Below, one piece after another: positions 37,467 to 46,340 of a stretch of DNA of 64,000 nt. The stretch spans positions 20,159 through 84,158 of the forward strand of contig NZ_NWTI01000029.1 of assembly GCF_002531575.1 (NCBI RefSeq). Direction: 5' to 3'. The DNA is from Bradyrhizobium sp. Y36 (GTDB lineage: Bacteria > Pseudomonadota > Alphaproteobacteria > Rhizobiales > Xanthobacteraceae). Under the pieces are notes generated by a model. The model saw only the letters and a list, made by a program, of their open reading frames with translations, made no database searches and had not been told where the DNA came from. The position numbers were made by a program, and so were the translations under genes. How positions within the stretch are numbered: the stretch's first letter is position 1; each line of letters starts with the position of its first letter.

Positions 37467-38684
37467 ATGTTCGATCGCACGCAGCTCTCGCGCCGCCGCT
37501 TCCTCTCCAATTTCGCCTTTGCTTCCGGCGCGGTCGCGACCGGCATCGGCAGCTGGGTGATTCCAGCGCCCTGGGCCAACGCGGCCGAGGCGCCAATCAA
37601 GGTCGGCATCGCCACCGATCTCACCGGTCCGATCGCCTATGCCGGCAACGCCGACGCCAACGTCGCCAAAATGGTGATCAAGGAGATCAACGCCGCCGGC
37701 GGCCTGCTCGGCCGTCCGCTCGAGCTCTACATCGAGGATACCGCCTCGAACGAATCCGTCGCCGTCGGCAACGTGCGCAAGCTGATCCAGCGCGACAAGG
37801 TCGACATGGTGCTCGGCGGCATCACCTCCTCGATGCGCAACGCGATCAAGGACCCGATCGTGGCGCGCGGCAAGACGCTCTACATCTATCCGCAGCTCTA
37901 CGAGGGCAAGGAGTGTACGCCCTATCTGTTCTGCACCGGGCCGACCCCGGCGCAGCAATGCGACGAGTTCATCCCCTGGCTGATCAAGAACGGCGGCAAG
38001 AAGTTCGCGCTGCCGAGCGCCAACTATGTCTGGCCTCACACCCTCAACGTCTACGCCCGCAAGGTGATCGAAGCCAACGGCGGCGAGGTCGTGTTCGAGG
38101 AATACTACCCGCTCGACCAGGTCGACTTCTCCGCGACCGTCAACCGCATCATCTCCAACAAGGTCGACGTGGTCTTCAACACGGTCATTCCGCCGGGCGT
38201 CGGTCCGTTCTTCAAACAGCTCTATGAAGCGGGTTTCCTCAAGAACGGCGGCCGGCTCGCCTGCGTCTACTATGACGAGAACACTCTCAACATCAACCAG
38301 GCCGCCGAGATCGAGGGGCTCGCCAGCTGCCTCGACTATTTCAAGGTGCTGACCAAGGAGAACCCGTTCGACGCCAAGATCCAGGCGGCCTACGAGAAGG
38401 ACTTCCCCGGCAACTTCCTGTTTGCCGCCGGCAGTGCCGCCACCGGCACCTATCGCGGTCTCAAGCTGTGGGAAGCCGCGGTGAAGGAAGCCGGCAAGAT
38501 CGACCGCGAGTCCGTTGCCGCGGCGCTTGACCACGCCAAGATCGCCGAAGGTCCGGGCGGACCTGCCGAGATGGTCCCCGGCAAGCGGCACTGCAAGATG
38601 AAGATGTACACCGCGGTCGCCAAGGCCGGGAACTACGAGATCGTCGCGCGCAGCGAGGGTCTGGTCGATCCCAAGGAATGCTGA
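37467..38684 (+). CDS. ABC transporter substrate-binding protein with Tat signal
   Basis: This 405-residue periplasmic binding protein carries a twin-arginine leader (SRRRFLSNFAFASGAVATG) ending near ANAAEA. The mature Peripla_BP fold begins IKVGIATDLTGPIAYAGNADANVAKMVIKEINAAGG. LPSANYVWPHTLNVYARKVIEANGGEVVFEEYYPLDQVDFS resembles urea and amide receptors (UrtA, FmdD, AmiC). Tat export implies it folds in the cytoplasm first. GAAAAGGGG precedes the ATG. Confidence 0.88.
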   Translation: MFDRTQLSRRRFLSNFAFASGAVATGIGSWVIPAPWANAAEAPIKVGIATDLTGPIAYAGNADANVAKMVIKEINAAGGLLGRPLELYIEDTASNESVAVGNVRKLIQRDKVDMVLGGITSSMRNAIKDPIVARGKTLYIYPQLYEGKECTPYLFCTGPTPAQQCDEFIPWLIKNGGKKFALPSANYVWPHTLNVYARKVIEANGGEVVFEEYYPLDQVDFSATVNRIISNKVDVVFNTVIPPGVGPFFKQLYEAGFLKNGGRLACVYYDENTLNINQAAEIEGLASCLDYFKVLTKENPFDAKIQAAYEKDFPGNFLFAAGSAATGTYRGLKLWEAAVKEAGKIDRESVAAALDHAKIAEGPGGPAEMVPGKRHCKMKMYTAVAKAGNYEIVARSEGLVDPKEC

Positions 38685-38690
38685 GGCGGA

Positions 38691-39794
38691 ATGCCGAAAG
38701 CAATGGGCGCAGTGAAGCAGGCAGTCCCCGCCGAGATCGGCGGGGAACGGGATGCTGCAATTGCAGGCCGTCGAGCGGCGGGACAGGCCGCGCCGACGCG
38801 GAAAAGCCTGCCGATCGTCGAGGGATTCGTGCTGGCCGCGGCGCTGCTCGCGCCGCTGCTGCTGCAGGACTACCTCACGGTGTTCGCGACGCGCGTGATC
38901 ATCCTCGCGCTGTTCGCGCTGTCGTTCGACCTGGTCTGGGGTTATGCCGGCATCATGAGCTTTGGCCAAGCCCTGTTCTTCGGCTCGGCCGGCTATGGCG
39001 TGGCGCTGCTCGCGCGCGACCTCGACATCACCAACATCTTCCTGGTGCTGCCCGCAGGCACCCTGATCGGCCTCGCCTTCGCGCTGCTGCTCGGCGGCTT
39101 CCTGCTGCTGGGCCGGCATCCCTCCAGCGTGATCTTCGTCTCGCTCGGCACGCTTACCGGCTCCTACGCAGCCGATCGCCTTGCGCGCGGCTGGTATTAT
39201 CTCGGCGGCCAGAACGGCATCCCCTCGATCGCGCCGATGTCGCTCGGGTCTTACGAGTTCACGGAAGGGCCGGCGTTCTATTATCTCGTGCTCGGCATTC
39301 TTGTCGTCGTCTACCTGCTCTGCCGCTTCCTGGTGCGCTCGCAGTTCGGTCTTGCGCTCGCGGGCCTGCGCGAGAACGAGCAGCGCATCGCCTTCTTCGG
39401 CTACAAGGCGCAGCACCTGAAAGCGATCATCTTCACCATCGGGGGCGCCATCGCGGGGCTCGCCGGCAGCCTCTATGCCTTCCACGAAGGGTTCGTCTGG
39501 CCCAACATGGTCGGCGTCGTGGTGTCGACGCAGGTCGTGCTCTACGTGCTGTTCGGCGGCTCCGGCACGCTGATCGGCGCCGTCATCGGCGCGGTCATCG
39601 TCGAAGGCGTCAGCTTCTGGCTCTCGGACAATTATCGCGATATCTGGCCGATCATCCTGGGCCTGTTACTGCTGCTCGTGATCCTGTTCCGGCCGCTCGG
39701 CCTGATCAGCTTCGTGCTCGGCGAGCGTGAGCGGGTCGGCAGTTTTCGCGCCAAGCCCAAGGACAACGTCAAGGAGAAGCGCAATGCTCCTTGA
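38691..39794 (+). CDS. ABC transporter permease, LivM type
   Basis: This 367-residue permease has a basic N-terminal extension of about 40 residues and then helices with ALSFDLVWGYAGIMSFGQALFFGSAGYGVALLARD, the LivM hallmark. The EAA-like loop is FGLALAGLRENEQRIAFFGYKAQHLKAIIFTIGGAIAGLAGSLYA. GAGGCGG precedes the ATG. Its end overlaps the next gene by 11 bases. Confidence 0.88.
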   Translation: MPKAMGAVKQAVPAEIGGERDAAIAGRRAAGQAAPTRKSLPIVEGFVLAAALLAPLLLQDYLTVFATRVIILALFALSFDLVWGYAGIMSFGQALFFGSAGYGVALLARDLDITNIFLVLPAGTLIGLAFALLLGGFLLLGRHPSSVIFVSLGTLTGSYAADRLARGWYYLGGQNGIPSIAPMSLGSYEFTEGPAFYYLVLGILVVVYLLCRFLVRSQFGLALAGLRENEQRIAFFGYKAQHLKAIIFTIGGAIAGLAGSLYAFHEGFVWPNMVGVVVSTQVVLYVLFGGSGTLIGAVIGAVIVEGVSFWLSDNYRDIWPIILGLLLLLVILFRPLGLISFVLGERERVGSFRAKPKDNVKEKRNAP

Positions 39795-40515
39795 AGCCGC
39801 CGGCATCAAGAAGGTCTTCGGCAAGCTCACCGCGCTCGACGGCGCCGCGCTTACCGTCGGCGAGAACGAATTCCACGGCCTGATCGGCCCGAACGGCTCC
39901 GGCAAGAGCACGTTGATGAAGTGCATCGCCGGCGCCGAAGTGCCGACGCAGGGTAAGGTCTCCTTCGTCAACGCCGACATCACCGCCTTCACGCCCACCG
40001 AGCGCGCGCGGGCTGGCATGAGCCTGAAGTTCCAGATCACGTCCGTGCTGCCGTCGCTCACGCTGTACGACAATATCCTGCTCGCGCTGCAGGCGCAGTC
40101 CTCGCTGGTCGACCTCGTGTTCTCGCGCACGCGCAGGCTCCTGCACGATCAGGTCATGACCATGCTGACGCAATTCCGTCTCGCCGACCGGGCCTTCGAG
40201 GCTGCAGCCGCGCTGTCGCACGGCCAGCAGCAATGGCTGGAGATCGCGATGGCGCTCGCCGGCAAGCCGAAGCTGCTGCTGCTCGACGAGCCGACCGGCG
40301 GCATGAGTCTGGAGGAGCGCCGCGTCACCGGCGAATTGCTGCAGCCGATCAAGCAGCACTGCTCGCTCGTCATCGTCGAGCACGACCTCGATTTCATCCG
40401 CGACATCTGCGACCGTCTCACCGTGCTCGACCAGGGCAAGGTGCTGGCCTCAGGCACGGTGTCGGAGATCCAGGCCAACACATCCGTCCAGGAGATCTAT
40501 CTGCGCCGTGCCTGA
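39784..40515 (+). CDS. ABC transporter ATP-binding protein, LivG type
   Basis: This 243-residue ATPase has Walker A GPNGSGKST, the LivG-specific FQITSVLPSLTLYDNILLALQAQ, a signature-like LSHGQQQWLEIAMALAG and Walker B LLLLDEPTGGMS. AAGGAG lies before the ATG, which sits inside the end of livM. It forms the heterodimeric motor with the next gene. Confidence 0.9.
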   Translation: MLLEAAGIKKVFGKLTALDGAALTVGENEFHGLIGPNGSGKSTLMKCIAGAEVPTQGKVSFVNADITAFTPTERARAGMSLKFQITSVLPSLTLYDNILLALQAQSSLVDLVFSRTRRLLHDQVMTMLTQFRLADRAFEAAAALSHGQQQWLEIAMALAGKPKLLLLDEPTGGMSLEERRVTGELLQPIKQHCSLVIVEHDLDFIRDICDRLTVLDQGKVLASGTVSEIQANTSVQEIYLRRA

Positions 40516-41203
40516 ATTTTTGGACATTAAGCATCTCGATGCCGGCTATGGCCGCAGCCAGGTCCTGTTCGACGTCACCCTCGGCATCCCCTGGCGCGGC
40601 GGCGTCGCCGTGCTGGGGCGCAACGGCGCCGGCAAGACCACGCTGATGAAGACCATCGTCGGCGAGCTGCCGGCGTGGAACGGCGAGGTCGCCTTCGACG
40701 GCCGCGACATCAGCCGCCGCGCCACCCAGGAGCGCGTCCGTGCCGGCATCGGCTACGTGCCGCAGGAGCATTCGGTGTTCGCGCGCCTGTCGGTGCGCGA
40801 CAATCTCGCGGTCGGCTCGCTGGCGAGCAGCAAGGCCGACGCCGTCGACCACGTGCTGACGATCTTCCCGAAACTCGGCCAGCGCCTCGACCAGCCCGCC
40901 GGCACGCTCTCCGGCGGCGAGCGCAAGATGCTCGCCATCGGCCGCGCGCTGCTCGGCGATCCCAAACTGCTGCTGCTGGACGAGCCGACCGAAGGCGTCT
41001 GGATCGGCGTGATCGAGGAGATCACCGAGCGCCTGATCGAGCTCGCCAAGACCATCGCCGTCATCATCGTCGAGCAGCACCTCGATCTCGCGCTGCGCGT
41101 CGCCGACTACGCCTATGTGCTCGACCGCGGCCGCGTCGCGCTGCAAGGCGAGGCCGGCGAGGTGAGGAGCAATCCGGAGCTGCTGCGCTATCTGGCGCCG
41201 TAG
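40508..41203 (+). CDS. ABC transporter ATP-binding protein, LivF type
   Basis: This 231-residue ATPase has Walker A GRNGAGKTT, IGYVPQEHSVFARLSVRDNL (LivF/UrtE type), signature LSGGERKMLAIGRALLG and Walker B LLLLDEPTEGVW. The start is a GTG overlapping the previous stop by eight bases, indicating tight coupling. It is the last gene of the amide locus and converges on the unknown secreted-protein cluster. Confidence 0.9.
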   Translation: MPEFLDIKHLDAGYGRSQVLFDVTLGIPWRGGVAVLGRNGAGKTTLMKTIVGELPAWNGEVAFDGRDISRRATQERVRAGIGYVPQEHSVFARLSVRDNLAVGSLASSKADAVDHVLTIFPKLGQRLDQPAGTLSGGERKMLAIGRALLGDPKLLLLDEPTEGVWIGVIEEITERLIELAKTIAVIIVEQHLDLALRVADYAYVLDRGRVALQGEAGEVRSNPELLRYLAP

Positions 41204-41270
41204 CCTGAGCTGCCGTAGCCCGTCTGAGCAAAGCGACATACGGGCACGCGTGCGGCGATCAGCGCGATGA

Positions 41271-42155
41271 TCACTGAATGCTGCAAGCAGCATTGTCACT
41301 GCGAACCGTCTTGGTCTTGCGTCCCGGAAGGTGGGTGTCCGTGTATTCGATCCTGAACTGACAATTGCCCGCCGGATCAACCTCGATCGTCGTGACGAAT
41401 CTCGAATCCCACCCGCCGCTTAGATCTCGGTTCCGCCATCGTGCGCGCTGGTTGACGATGAGCTTGAATTCCCCGGACGTGGTAGAAACCTCGCCAGTAT
41501 CGATCCATTCCCCGCCGTCGAGCGCGCCTCTTTCCACAAAACTTCCATTGGGCTCCATTGGCCTCTCTGCGGCATGCGTCCATTGGCCCTTCAGCAGCCA
41601 CTTCCCGTCCTCTGTCGCCTTGAGGGTCGCTGGCTTGTCGCTCGTAGCGCATTGGCCGGCCGTCGTGCACATCCGATATGACGAAACAGTCAGCGTCCTG
41701 GATTTGAGCAAGTCCAGCATGGCCGAACTCGGCGATGCTCCGGCATCGGCCCCAGGCGCTCGGCTGGAGCCGCTGACACCGGAGTCGCGCCATTTCTTTT
41801 CCTGCATGCGCTTCTGTGTCAGGGCCTCTCGCTCTTTGACGAGATCATCAATCTTTTGCTGGAGTTCGCGCTCTCTTGCAAGATCTGGGGGAGCGTCCTC
41901 GTACTTGTTGCCTTTTAGCGATCCCTTGGGCACGCACTCTCCCCCCGTCGGGGAGAGCTGATTGAAGTGTTCCGGAGGGTTGCGCTTCTCGCACCGACGA
42001 CAGCTTTCATAGAGATCGTTCAGTTCAGCCGAAATCATCTTGCATGACCAGGTCGGTCCGAACTTCAAGTTCAGATTCTCGGCACGTGTCGGGCCTGAGT
42101 CAAACACGCTTGCGCCCAAAACGCCGACGAAAGTCACTGCAATAAACGTCCGCAT
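41271..42155 (-). CDS. exported cysteine-containing protein of unknown function
   Basis: This 294-residue protein has a signal peptide (MRTFIAVTFVGVLGASVFDSG, cleavage near TRAEN). An N-terminal Cys-rich part (WSCKM, ESCRRCEKR, GGECVP) and a coiled-coil stretch follow (LARERELQQKIDDLVKEREALTQKR, about residues 92-118). The C-terminal beta-rich half carries MCTTAGQCA, NCQF and AACSIQ. I recognise no family. It is the last gene of a five-gene co-directional run starting at 45005. Confidence 0.65.
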   Translation of the reverse strand: MRTFIAVTFVGVLGASVFDSGPTRAENLNLKFGPTWSCKMISAELNDLYESCRRCEKRNPPEHFNQLSPTGGECVPKGSLKGNKYEDAPPDLARERELQQKIDDLVKEREALTQKRMQEKKWRDSGVSGSSRAPGADAGASPSSAMLDLLKSRTLTVSSYRMCTTAGQCATSDKPATLKATEDGKWLLKGQWTHAAERPMEPNGSFVERGALDGGEWIDTGEVSTTSGEFKLIVNQRARWRNRDLSGGWDSRFVTTIEVDPAGNCQFRIEYTDTHLPGRKTKTVRSDNAACSIQ

Positions 42156-42200
42156 CGGCCGAATGTCCTCGCTTGAATTTGTTGATGCAGAATCCGCGTG

Positions 42201-42686
42201 CTAGCCGCCGCACTTCTCGATGGCGGCCCGCCAGCCGGCCGCATCGATCCTGGGAAGCTGGTAGCTGGCCTTCCCGCTCGAGATGGTTAGCGGCGATGCC
42301 CGCTCCATCAGGTCGAGCAGTCGTGCCAACATCCGCTCCCAGCGCTTGCCGAACAGCTCTGGGTCCTGCCGCGAGAATCCAAGGTCCCATTGCACGAAAT
42401 TGGTCGCGTCGTCGTCTGCCGAAATCTCCTCGAATTCACCGACGAGCCTCCTCGACTTGCGGCCGTTGCCGATCGCGATCGTCGCCTTTCCTGCGCGGCC
42501 GGCCTCGCCCGGATATCTTGCATGCAGGCCCAGTGCGCGTCCGCAGCCCAGCATGAACGTGATCTTGCCCTGATCCCTGTAGCTCAGCGAGGGAAGATCG
42601 CGATTGTCGAATTCGAGCTTCCAGCTTCCCGCGCTGGCGAGAGAAGGAGCAGCGAGGAGAGCCAGAGCAAGGGCGGCGGCCTTCAT
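42201..42686 (-). CDS. exported hypothetical protein
   Basis: This 161-residue protein has a strong signal peptide (KAAALALALLAAPSLASAG). The mature part includes LSYRDQGKITFMLGCGRALGLHARYPG and ends in AAIEKCGG; two cysteines could pair. GGAGG lies eight bases before the ATG at 42686, so this start is preferred over a GTG at 42692 that overlaps the upstream stop. No family recognised. It is tightly linked to the zinc-ribbon gene upstream. Confidence 0.65.
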   Translation of the reverse strand: MKAAALALALLAAPSLASAGSWKLEFDNRDLPSLSYRDQGKITFMLGCGRALGLHARYPGEAGRAGKATIAIGNGRKSRRLVGEFEEISADDDATNFVQWDLGFSRQDPELFGKRWERMLARLLDLMERASPLTISSGKASYQLPRIDAAGWRAAIEKCGG

Positions 42687-42688
42687 GG

Positions 42689-43423
42689 TCACGTCCTCCG
42701 CGGGTTCGGAACGATCTTGATGTGCCGTGCGATGGCCTTGATCAGTTCCTGGTCCTCGGCCGTGGTTGGTAGCGCCGGCGGCGGCTTGCCCTCGAGCGCC
42801 TGGCCGATCGTATATCGCTCGTCATCCCTGGCCGCGATCTTGTCACGATGGAAGGCAACGATCTCGGCAAAGGGATATCCCAGCTCTTCGGCCGCCAATT
42901 CGACAGCCAGCGCCTCGGCGGCCTCCCAGCTGGACGCCCGCCGCAGGACATCGAGGAGGAGCAGGCGGGTGTCGATCGAGGTGATCCGGGGCCCCTCGAG
43001 ATGACGCGCGGCGCGGAGGCGAAGGGAGGCCGCCTCAGTCGGCTGGTTGGCGTCGTCGGCGACCCAGGCCGCCGACAACGTGCTCAAGAACGCCAACCTT
43101 CGCTCGCCCTGATAAGCGTGCTGCGCAGCACGCACCAGGAAGCGGCGCGTGACCGGATCGGGCGAAGGGTCGAGCGAGGCGACGCGGAATTCGTCGCTCT
43201 CGAAAAACTTCCGCGCCTTCGCGTCGCCCTTGTCGATATCAGGGGCGACGTAGCCGCAATAGGGGCACTCCTGCAGCCAGCTCCCGATGGTCCAGCGATA
43301 CATCTTCGGCGGCCTCTGGTCGAGGTCGGGTGAGCCGCGCGAGTTCGAGCTCATGAGCACGGAGTGCTCGGAGGCCTTGCCGCAGCAATAGCATTGCAGC
43401 TTCTGGGTGCTGTAATCCGTCAT
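42689..43423 (-). CDS. zinc-ribbon protein with helical repeats
   Basis: This 244-residue protein has CYCC near residue 11 and CPYCGYVAPD near residue 53, forming a likely zinc ribbon, followed by a helical region with TPR-like spacing (RFLVRAAQHAYQGERRLAFLSTLSAAWVADD). The layout recalls DUF2225 proteins. No signal peptide, so cytoplasmic. It stands between the TPR protein (12 bases) and a secreted protein (2 bases). Function unknown. Confidence 0.6.
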   Translation of the reverse strand: MTDYSTQKLQCYCCGKASEHSVLMSSNSRGSPDLDQRPPKMYRWTIGSWLQECPYCGYVAPDIDKGDAKARKFFESDEFRVASLDPSPDPVTRRFLVRAAQHAYQGERRLAFLSTLSAAWVADDANQPTEAASLRLRAARHLEGPRITSIDTRLLLLDVLRRASSWEAAEALAVELAAEELGYPFAEIVAFHRDKIAARDDERYTIGQALEGKPPPALPTTAEDQELIKAIARHIKIVPNPRRT

Positions 43424-43435
43424 CCGAGGTCCGAC

Positions 43436-44548
43436 CTACGCTCCCCATCGCTTTCGCAAATTGTCGCGCAGCGTCTCCGACGCCTGGACCAGCGTTTCGA
43501 GCACGCCTTTCTGACGGCCGCCGTAGAGCACGTTCCGGTTGCCGGCCATGTTCGCGATGCTGCGATAGAAGATCGGCCTGCCGGCATCGAGGAAGGTCCG
43601 CAGCACCGCGAAGCCCCGCTCCAGGACCGGCTCGGCCTCGTCCACCCGTTCGTGCGCATAGCCCGCGGCGAGCTCCGCCAGGATCCAGAGCAGGGCCGCA
43701 GCGTCGTCTCCATACGTCCGCTCGCAGATCTCGAGCAGCCGCTTCAGCAAGGGCTCGGCGTTCCAGAACTCTCCACAGTCGAGATAGGCCAATATCATGG
43801 CTTCGAGGGCCTTCTGAACCTCCAGGCTGTCGGGTCCAAATCGTTCCTCGATGATGTCGAGACCGGCCGCGAAGGCGGTCGCGGCCTTGCGCAGACGTTC
43901 GAACCTCACCCGGTGTCGCTCCAGCTTGCTGGAATTGGCGTGGACGATGGCGGCGATGAGCAGCGTCCGGCCTGCTTCCTCGCTTCTCTTCCCGAAGATG
44001 GTCTCTTTCAGATGCAGGCTGCGCTGCAGACTGGTTTCGGCCTCCGCCCATTTCGTCAGGCGTGCGCCGATCTCGGTGAGCGCATCGACCGCGGTAGCGA
44101 CTTCGACGCTGGCCGCGCCGTGGAGCTTCTCGAGGATCGAGATGCTGCGCTCCAGATAAACCCTGGCGCGGGAATAATCTCCGTGGGAGGCCCATCGGCG
44201 GGCGATGGCTTCGCATTCCCCGGCGGCTTCCGGACTGTCTTCGCCGAAGAGCTTCGACTTGATCGCCAGCCGCCGCAGTTGAAACGGCTCGACCAGTTTG
44301 AAGTCGACGTGACCTGCCCGACCGATCCAGTCATCGAGGTCGCCCATGATGGATTGCGGCCCGTGCAGGCTCTCCTGGATCGAGATGCAGCGGTCGAGAA
44401 AGGGGATGGCTTCGACGGGATTTTCACTGCGCAAGATCAACTTGATCAGCGTGCGCAGGGCGGTGACGACCTCGTCGCTGATCGATCCGTGACGCTGTTC
44501 CAGCCCGGCGATATGTCGAAGGTGGCTCTCTGCATAGAATGATGCCAT
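43436..44548 (-). CDS. tetratricopeptide-repeat protein
   Basis: This 370-residue protein is built of degenerate kinesin-light-chain-like TPR units of about 42 residues. The recurring pattern places a small-residue helix before ERLHG/FG-type turns, for example ISILEKLHGAASVEVATAVDALTEIG, LHLKETIFGKRSEEAGRTLL and LDIIEERFGPDSLEVQKALEAMI. No signal peptide. It probably scaffolds a partner. It is flanked by exported-protein genes on the same strand. Confidence 0.75.
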   Translation of the reverse strand: MASFYAESHLRHIAGLEQRHGSISDEVVTALRTLIKLILRSENPVEAIPFLDRCISIQESLHGPQSIMGDLDDWIGRAGHVDFKLVEPFQLRRLAIKSKLFGEDSPEAAGECEAIARRWASHGDYSRARVYLERSISILEKLHGAASVEVATAVDALTEIGARLTKWAEAETSLQRSLHLKETIFGKRSEEAGRTLLIAAIVHANSSKLERHRVRFERLRKAATAFAAGLDIIEERFGPDSLEVQKALEAMILAYLDCGEFWNAEPLLKRLLEICERTYGDDAAALLWILAELAAGYAHERVDEAEPVLERGFAVLRTFLDAGRPIFYRSIANMAGNRNVLYGGRQKGVLETLVQASETLRDNLRKRWGA

Positions 44549-44573
44549 GGACCGCCCTGTTCAACTCGGTCGC

Positions 44574-45005
44574 TCAAAGCCGCATCTTGGCCAGCTTTTC
44601 GCCGCGAGCGCGGCTCGGTCGCGAGCCGAAGGCTTTCCGGCACAGCGGCCCGAACGCTTCGACGGATGCTAGCGCGCCGGCCCCGACATCCGCGGGCCTG
44701 GCTTCGAAGCTCTTGACCCGCCCGTTCTGTCCGACGATGGCGGTCACATCGCAGAAGAAATCCTCCCGCCGCTCGTCCTGGTCGGCTCCCTCGAAGGAGG
44801 CCGTCGTCTTCATTCGCCAGTGGTAGGCCCGGTCCTGGTGCTTGCGGCCGAAAGGGACGATCTGATCAGGGTGGCCGTATTTCTGCATCAGCTCGACGAT
44901 GGCGGTGCCCCTGAAATCGTCGCGCGATCCCGCCAGCGCGTGCTGGTTCGGAATTGCGACCGTCGACAGAAAAATCACCGTACGAATGAAAGTTCGTTGC
45001 AGCAT
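44574..45005 (-). CDS. exported hypothetical protein
   Basis: This 143-residue protein has a signal peptide (RTFIRTVIFLSTVAIPNQHALAG). The mature domain reads IVELMQKYGHPDQIVPFGRKHQDRAYHWRMKT, then FFCDVTAIVGQNGRVKSFEA and GPLCRKAFG. The fold pattern, a short helix then HPDQ-turn and beta strands, recalls small SmpA-like lipoproteins, but it lacks a lipobox. Two cysteines remain. First gene of the downstream half of the cluster. Confidence 0.6.
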   Translation of the reverse strand: MLQRTFIRTVIFLSTVAIPNQHALAGSRDDFRGTAIVELMQKYGHPDQIVPFGRKHQDRAYHWRMKTTASFEGADQDERREDFFCDVTAIVGQNGRVKSFEARPADVGAGALASVEAFGPLCRKAFGSRPSRARGEKLAKMRL

Positions 45006-45226
45006 GCCTTTGGCTCTCTAGCAGGCAGGAGAAGGATACTGACTACGTCCCGACAACGCGGTTTGCACGCGCAACTTTCGGCGGAGCATGCAGGGGTCGT
45101 CAAGCTTGCCCGGGACGGCAAATGGACGGTGCTCGACGCGCGCAAGAGGGCTCGTCTGCGAGAGCTGCTGACGAAGGATGCGAATGCGACGAGTGCGCTG
45201 CGAAGCATCGGACCGTCCTCTCGTGT

Positions 45227-45592
45227 CTAGGCGCCGCGAGTCGAACTATCGTCACCCTCCGTTCTCGAAGCCGGCTCCGCCAGCGTTGCGTGCCGCCGTA
45301 GTCCGAATCCCGCGCACAACAGTGTTACCGGCAGCAGAACGGCCGCCCAGAGATAGAGCTGATTGATCTCTTTCTCCATCCCCTGAATCTTCACGTAGGT
45401 CTGGTAGACCGTGTCCTTGGTGAGCAAGAGCTGCAGCTGATTGATCTCCGCCTTTCGGCTCGACAGGAGCGTGCCGAACGTCGCGAGCTCGAAAAAGAGC
45501 ATCACAACGAATACCCAGCCCCATTTACGCCGGGGCCGGACTTCGATCGCTTCATTCGACGCTAACTGCACAGCTTGTCCCGACAGACGCAT
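45227..45592 (-). CDS. two-helix membrane protein with coiled coil
   Basis: This 121-residue protein has transmembrane helices at about 24-44 (WGWVFVVMLFFELATFGTLL) and 79-97 (LYLWAAVLLPVTLLCAGFGL), joined by a charged loop of about 33 residues with coiled-coil character. The start (MRLSGQ) lies inside the end of the upstream gene, a 31-base overlap, which supports coupling. Function unknown; it could anchor the secreted products of the same operon. Confidence 0.6.
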   Translation of the reverse strand: MRLSGQAVQLASNEAIEVRPRRKWGWVFVVMLFFELATFGTLLSSRKAEINQLQLLLTKDTVYQTYVKIQGMEKEINQLYLWAAVLLPVTLLCAGFGLRRHATLAEPASRTEGDDSSTRGA

Positions 45593-46338
45593 GTGTGGCC
45601 ACCGTTCGCCGATTGCAGCCTCACGCCGCTGATCGATGGAATGAGGAACGTCTGCGGCGCCCGCACGACGAACGATTTGGACGGGCAGACCAGTTGAGGC
45701 TGCCCCGTGGACGGCGGCGCGCCGCTCGCGGATGCGTCGATGAATTGCACCGATATGTTGTAGGCCCCGGTGCAGGAGGAGCTGACCTTGTAGCTTGGTG
45801 CTCCTGTTTGATCGAACTGTCCCGTCGGCAGGACGGTGATGCAGCGGCAGGTCGTGGCGTCGGGCGGGGTATCGGACAGTGTGCAGGGTCCGCCCCGCCC
45901 GAGATACGCCTCCACCCAGCCCCGGCATTGGCGCAGCAGTTTCTGTACCGGCGGATTATGAGCTTGTGCGCTCACCGCCGCATCGAAGGGAGATTCACCG
46001 AGCTGCTTATGTGACTCGAAAGTCGATCGCGCGCCACGATCGGTGAGAATCCAGTCGACATTGATCTTCGCCTCGGCTTCGAGTTGCGCGTTGCAGGACC
46101 CGTTGGCTCCGGAGCAGCGGTTGGTCGCCGTGTTGCAGGCGCAATCGCGGACGGCGGCCTGACGACAGTCGAGTGCCGCATCGAGGCCGCGCTTCTGGAC
46201 GCATAGTCCCGTTGTGCGGGTAATGTCGTCCCCGCAGCTTTGGGCCCGCACCGCCTGGGTCCCCAGAATGCAGAAGCCGAGCAGCACGAACAGAAGCCTG
46301 ATCGGGGCGGAGACGTTACAGCGCGCGATGAAACGCAT
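45562..46338 (-). CDS. exported cysteine-rich protein with SCGD module
   Basis: This 258-residue protein has a signal peptide (APIRLLFVLLGFCILGTQAVRAQ). The mature N-terminus SCGDDITRTTGLC, then LDAALDCRQAAVRDCACN, is dense in cysteine. A middle region ends in LLRQCRGWVEAYLG, and the C-terminal half has more cysteines (CTLSD, TCRCI, SSCTG, LVCPS, TCVCRDKLCS). About sixteen cysteines suggest a disulfide-stabilised extracytoplasmic protein. The N-terminal module is shared with the next gene upstream. No family recognised. Confidence 0.65.
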   Translation of the reverse strand: MRFIARCNVSAPIRLLFVLLGFCILGTQAVRAQSCGDDITRTTGLCVQKRGLDAALDCRQAAVRDCACNTATNRCSGANGSCNAQLEAEAKINVDWILTDRGARSTFESHKQLGESPFDAAVSAQAHNPPVQKLLRQCRGWVEAYLGRGGPCTLSDTPPDATTCRCITVLPTGQFDQTGAPSYKVSSSCTGAYNISVQFIDASASGAPPSTGQPQLVCPSKSFVVRAPQTFLIPSISGVRLQSANGGHTCVCRDKLCS

Positions 46339-46340
46339 GC

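Noticed and set aside
37461..39485. 674-codon frame antisense to the binding protein and LivM genes
   Set aside because: Same reason: it mirrors the reading frames of two well-supported ABC transporter genes.
36607..41203. Liv-type transporter as a true leucine/isoleucine importer
   Set aside because: Its linkage to an amidase and an AmiC-like protein makes amides or urea-like substrates more likely, although sequence alone cannot exclude amino acids.
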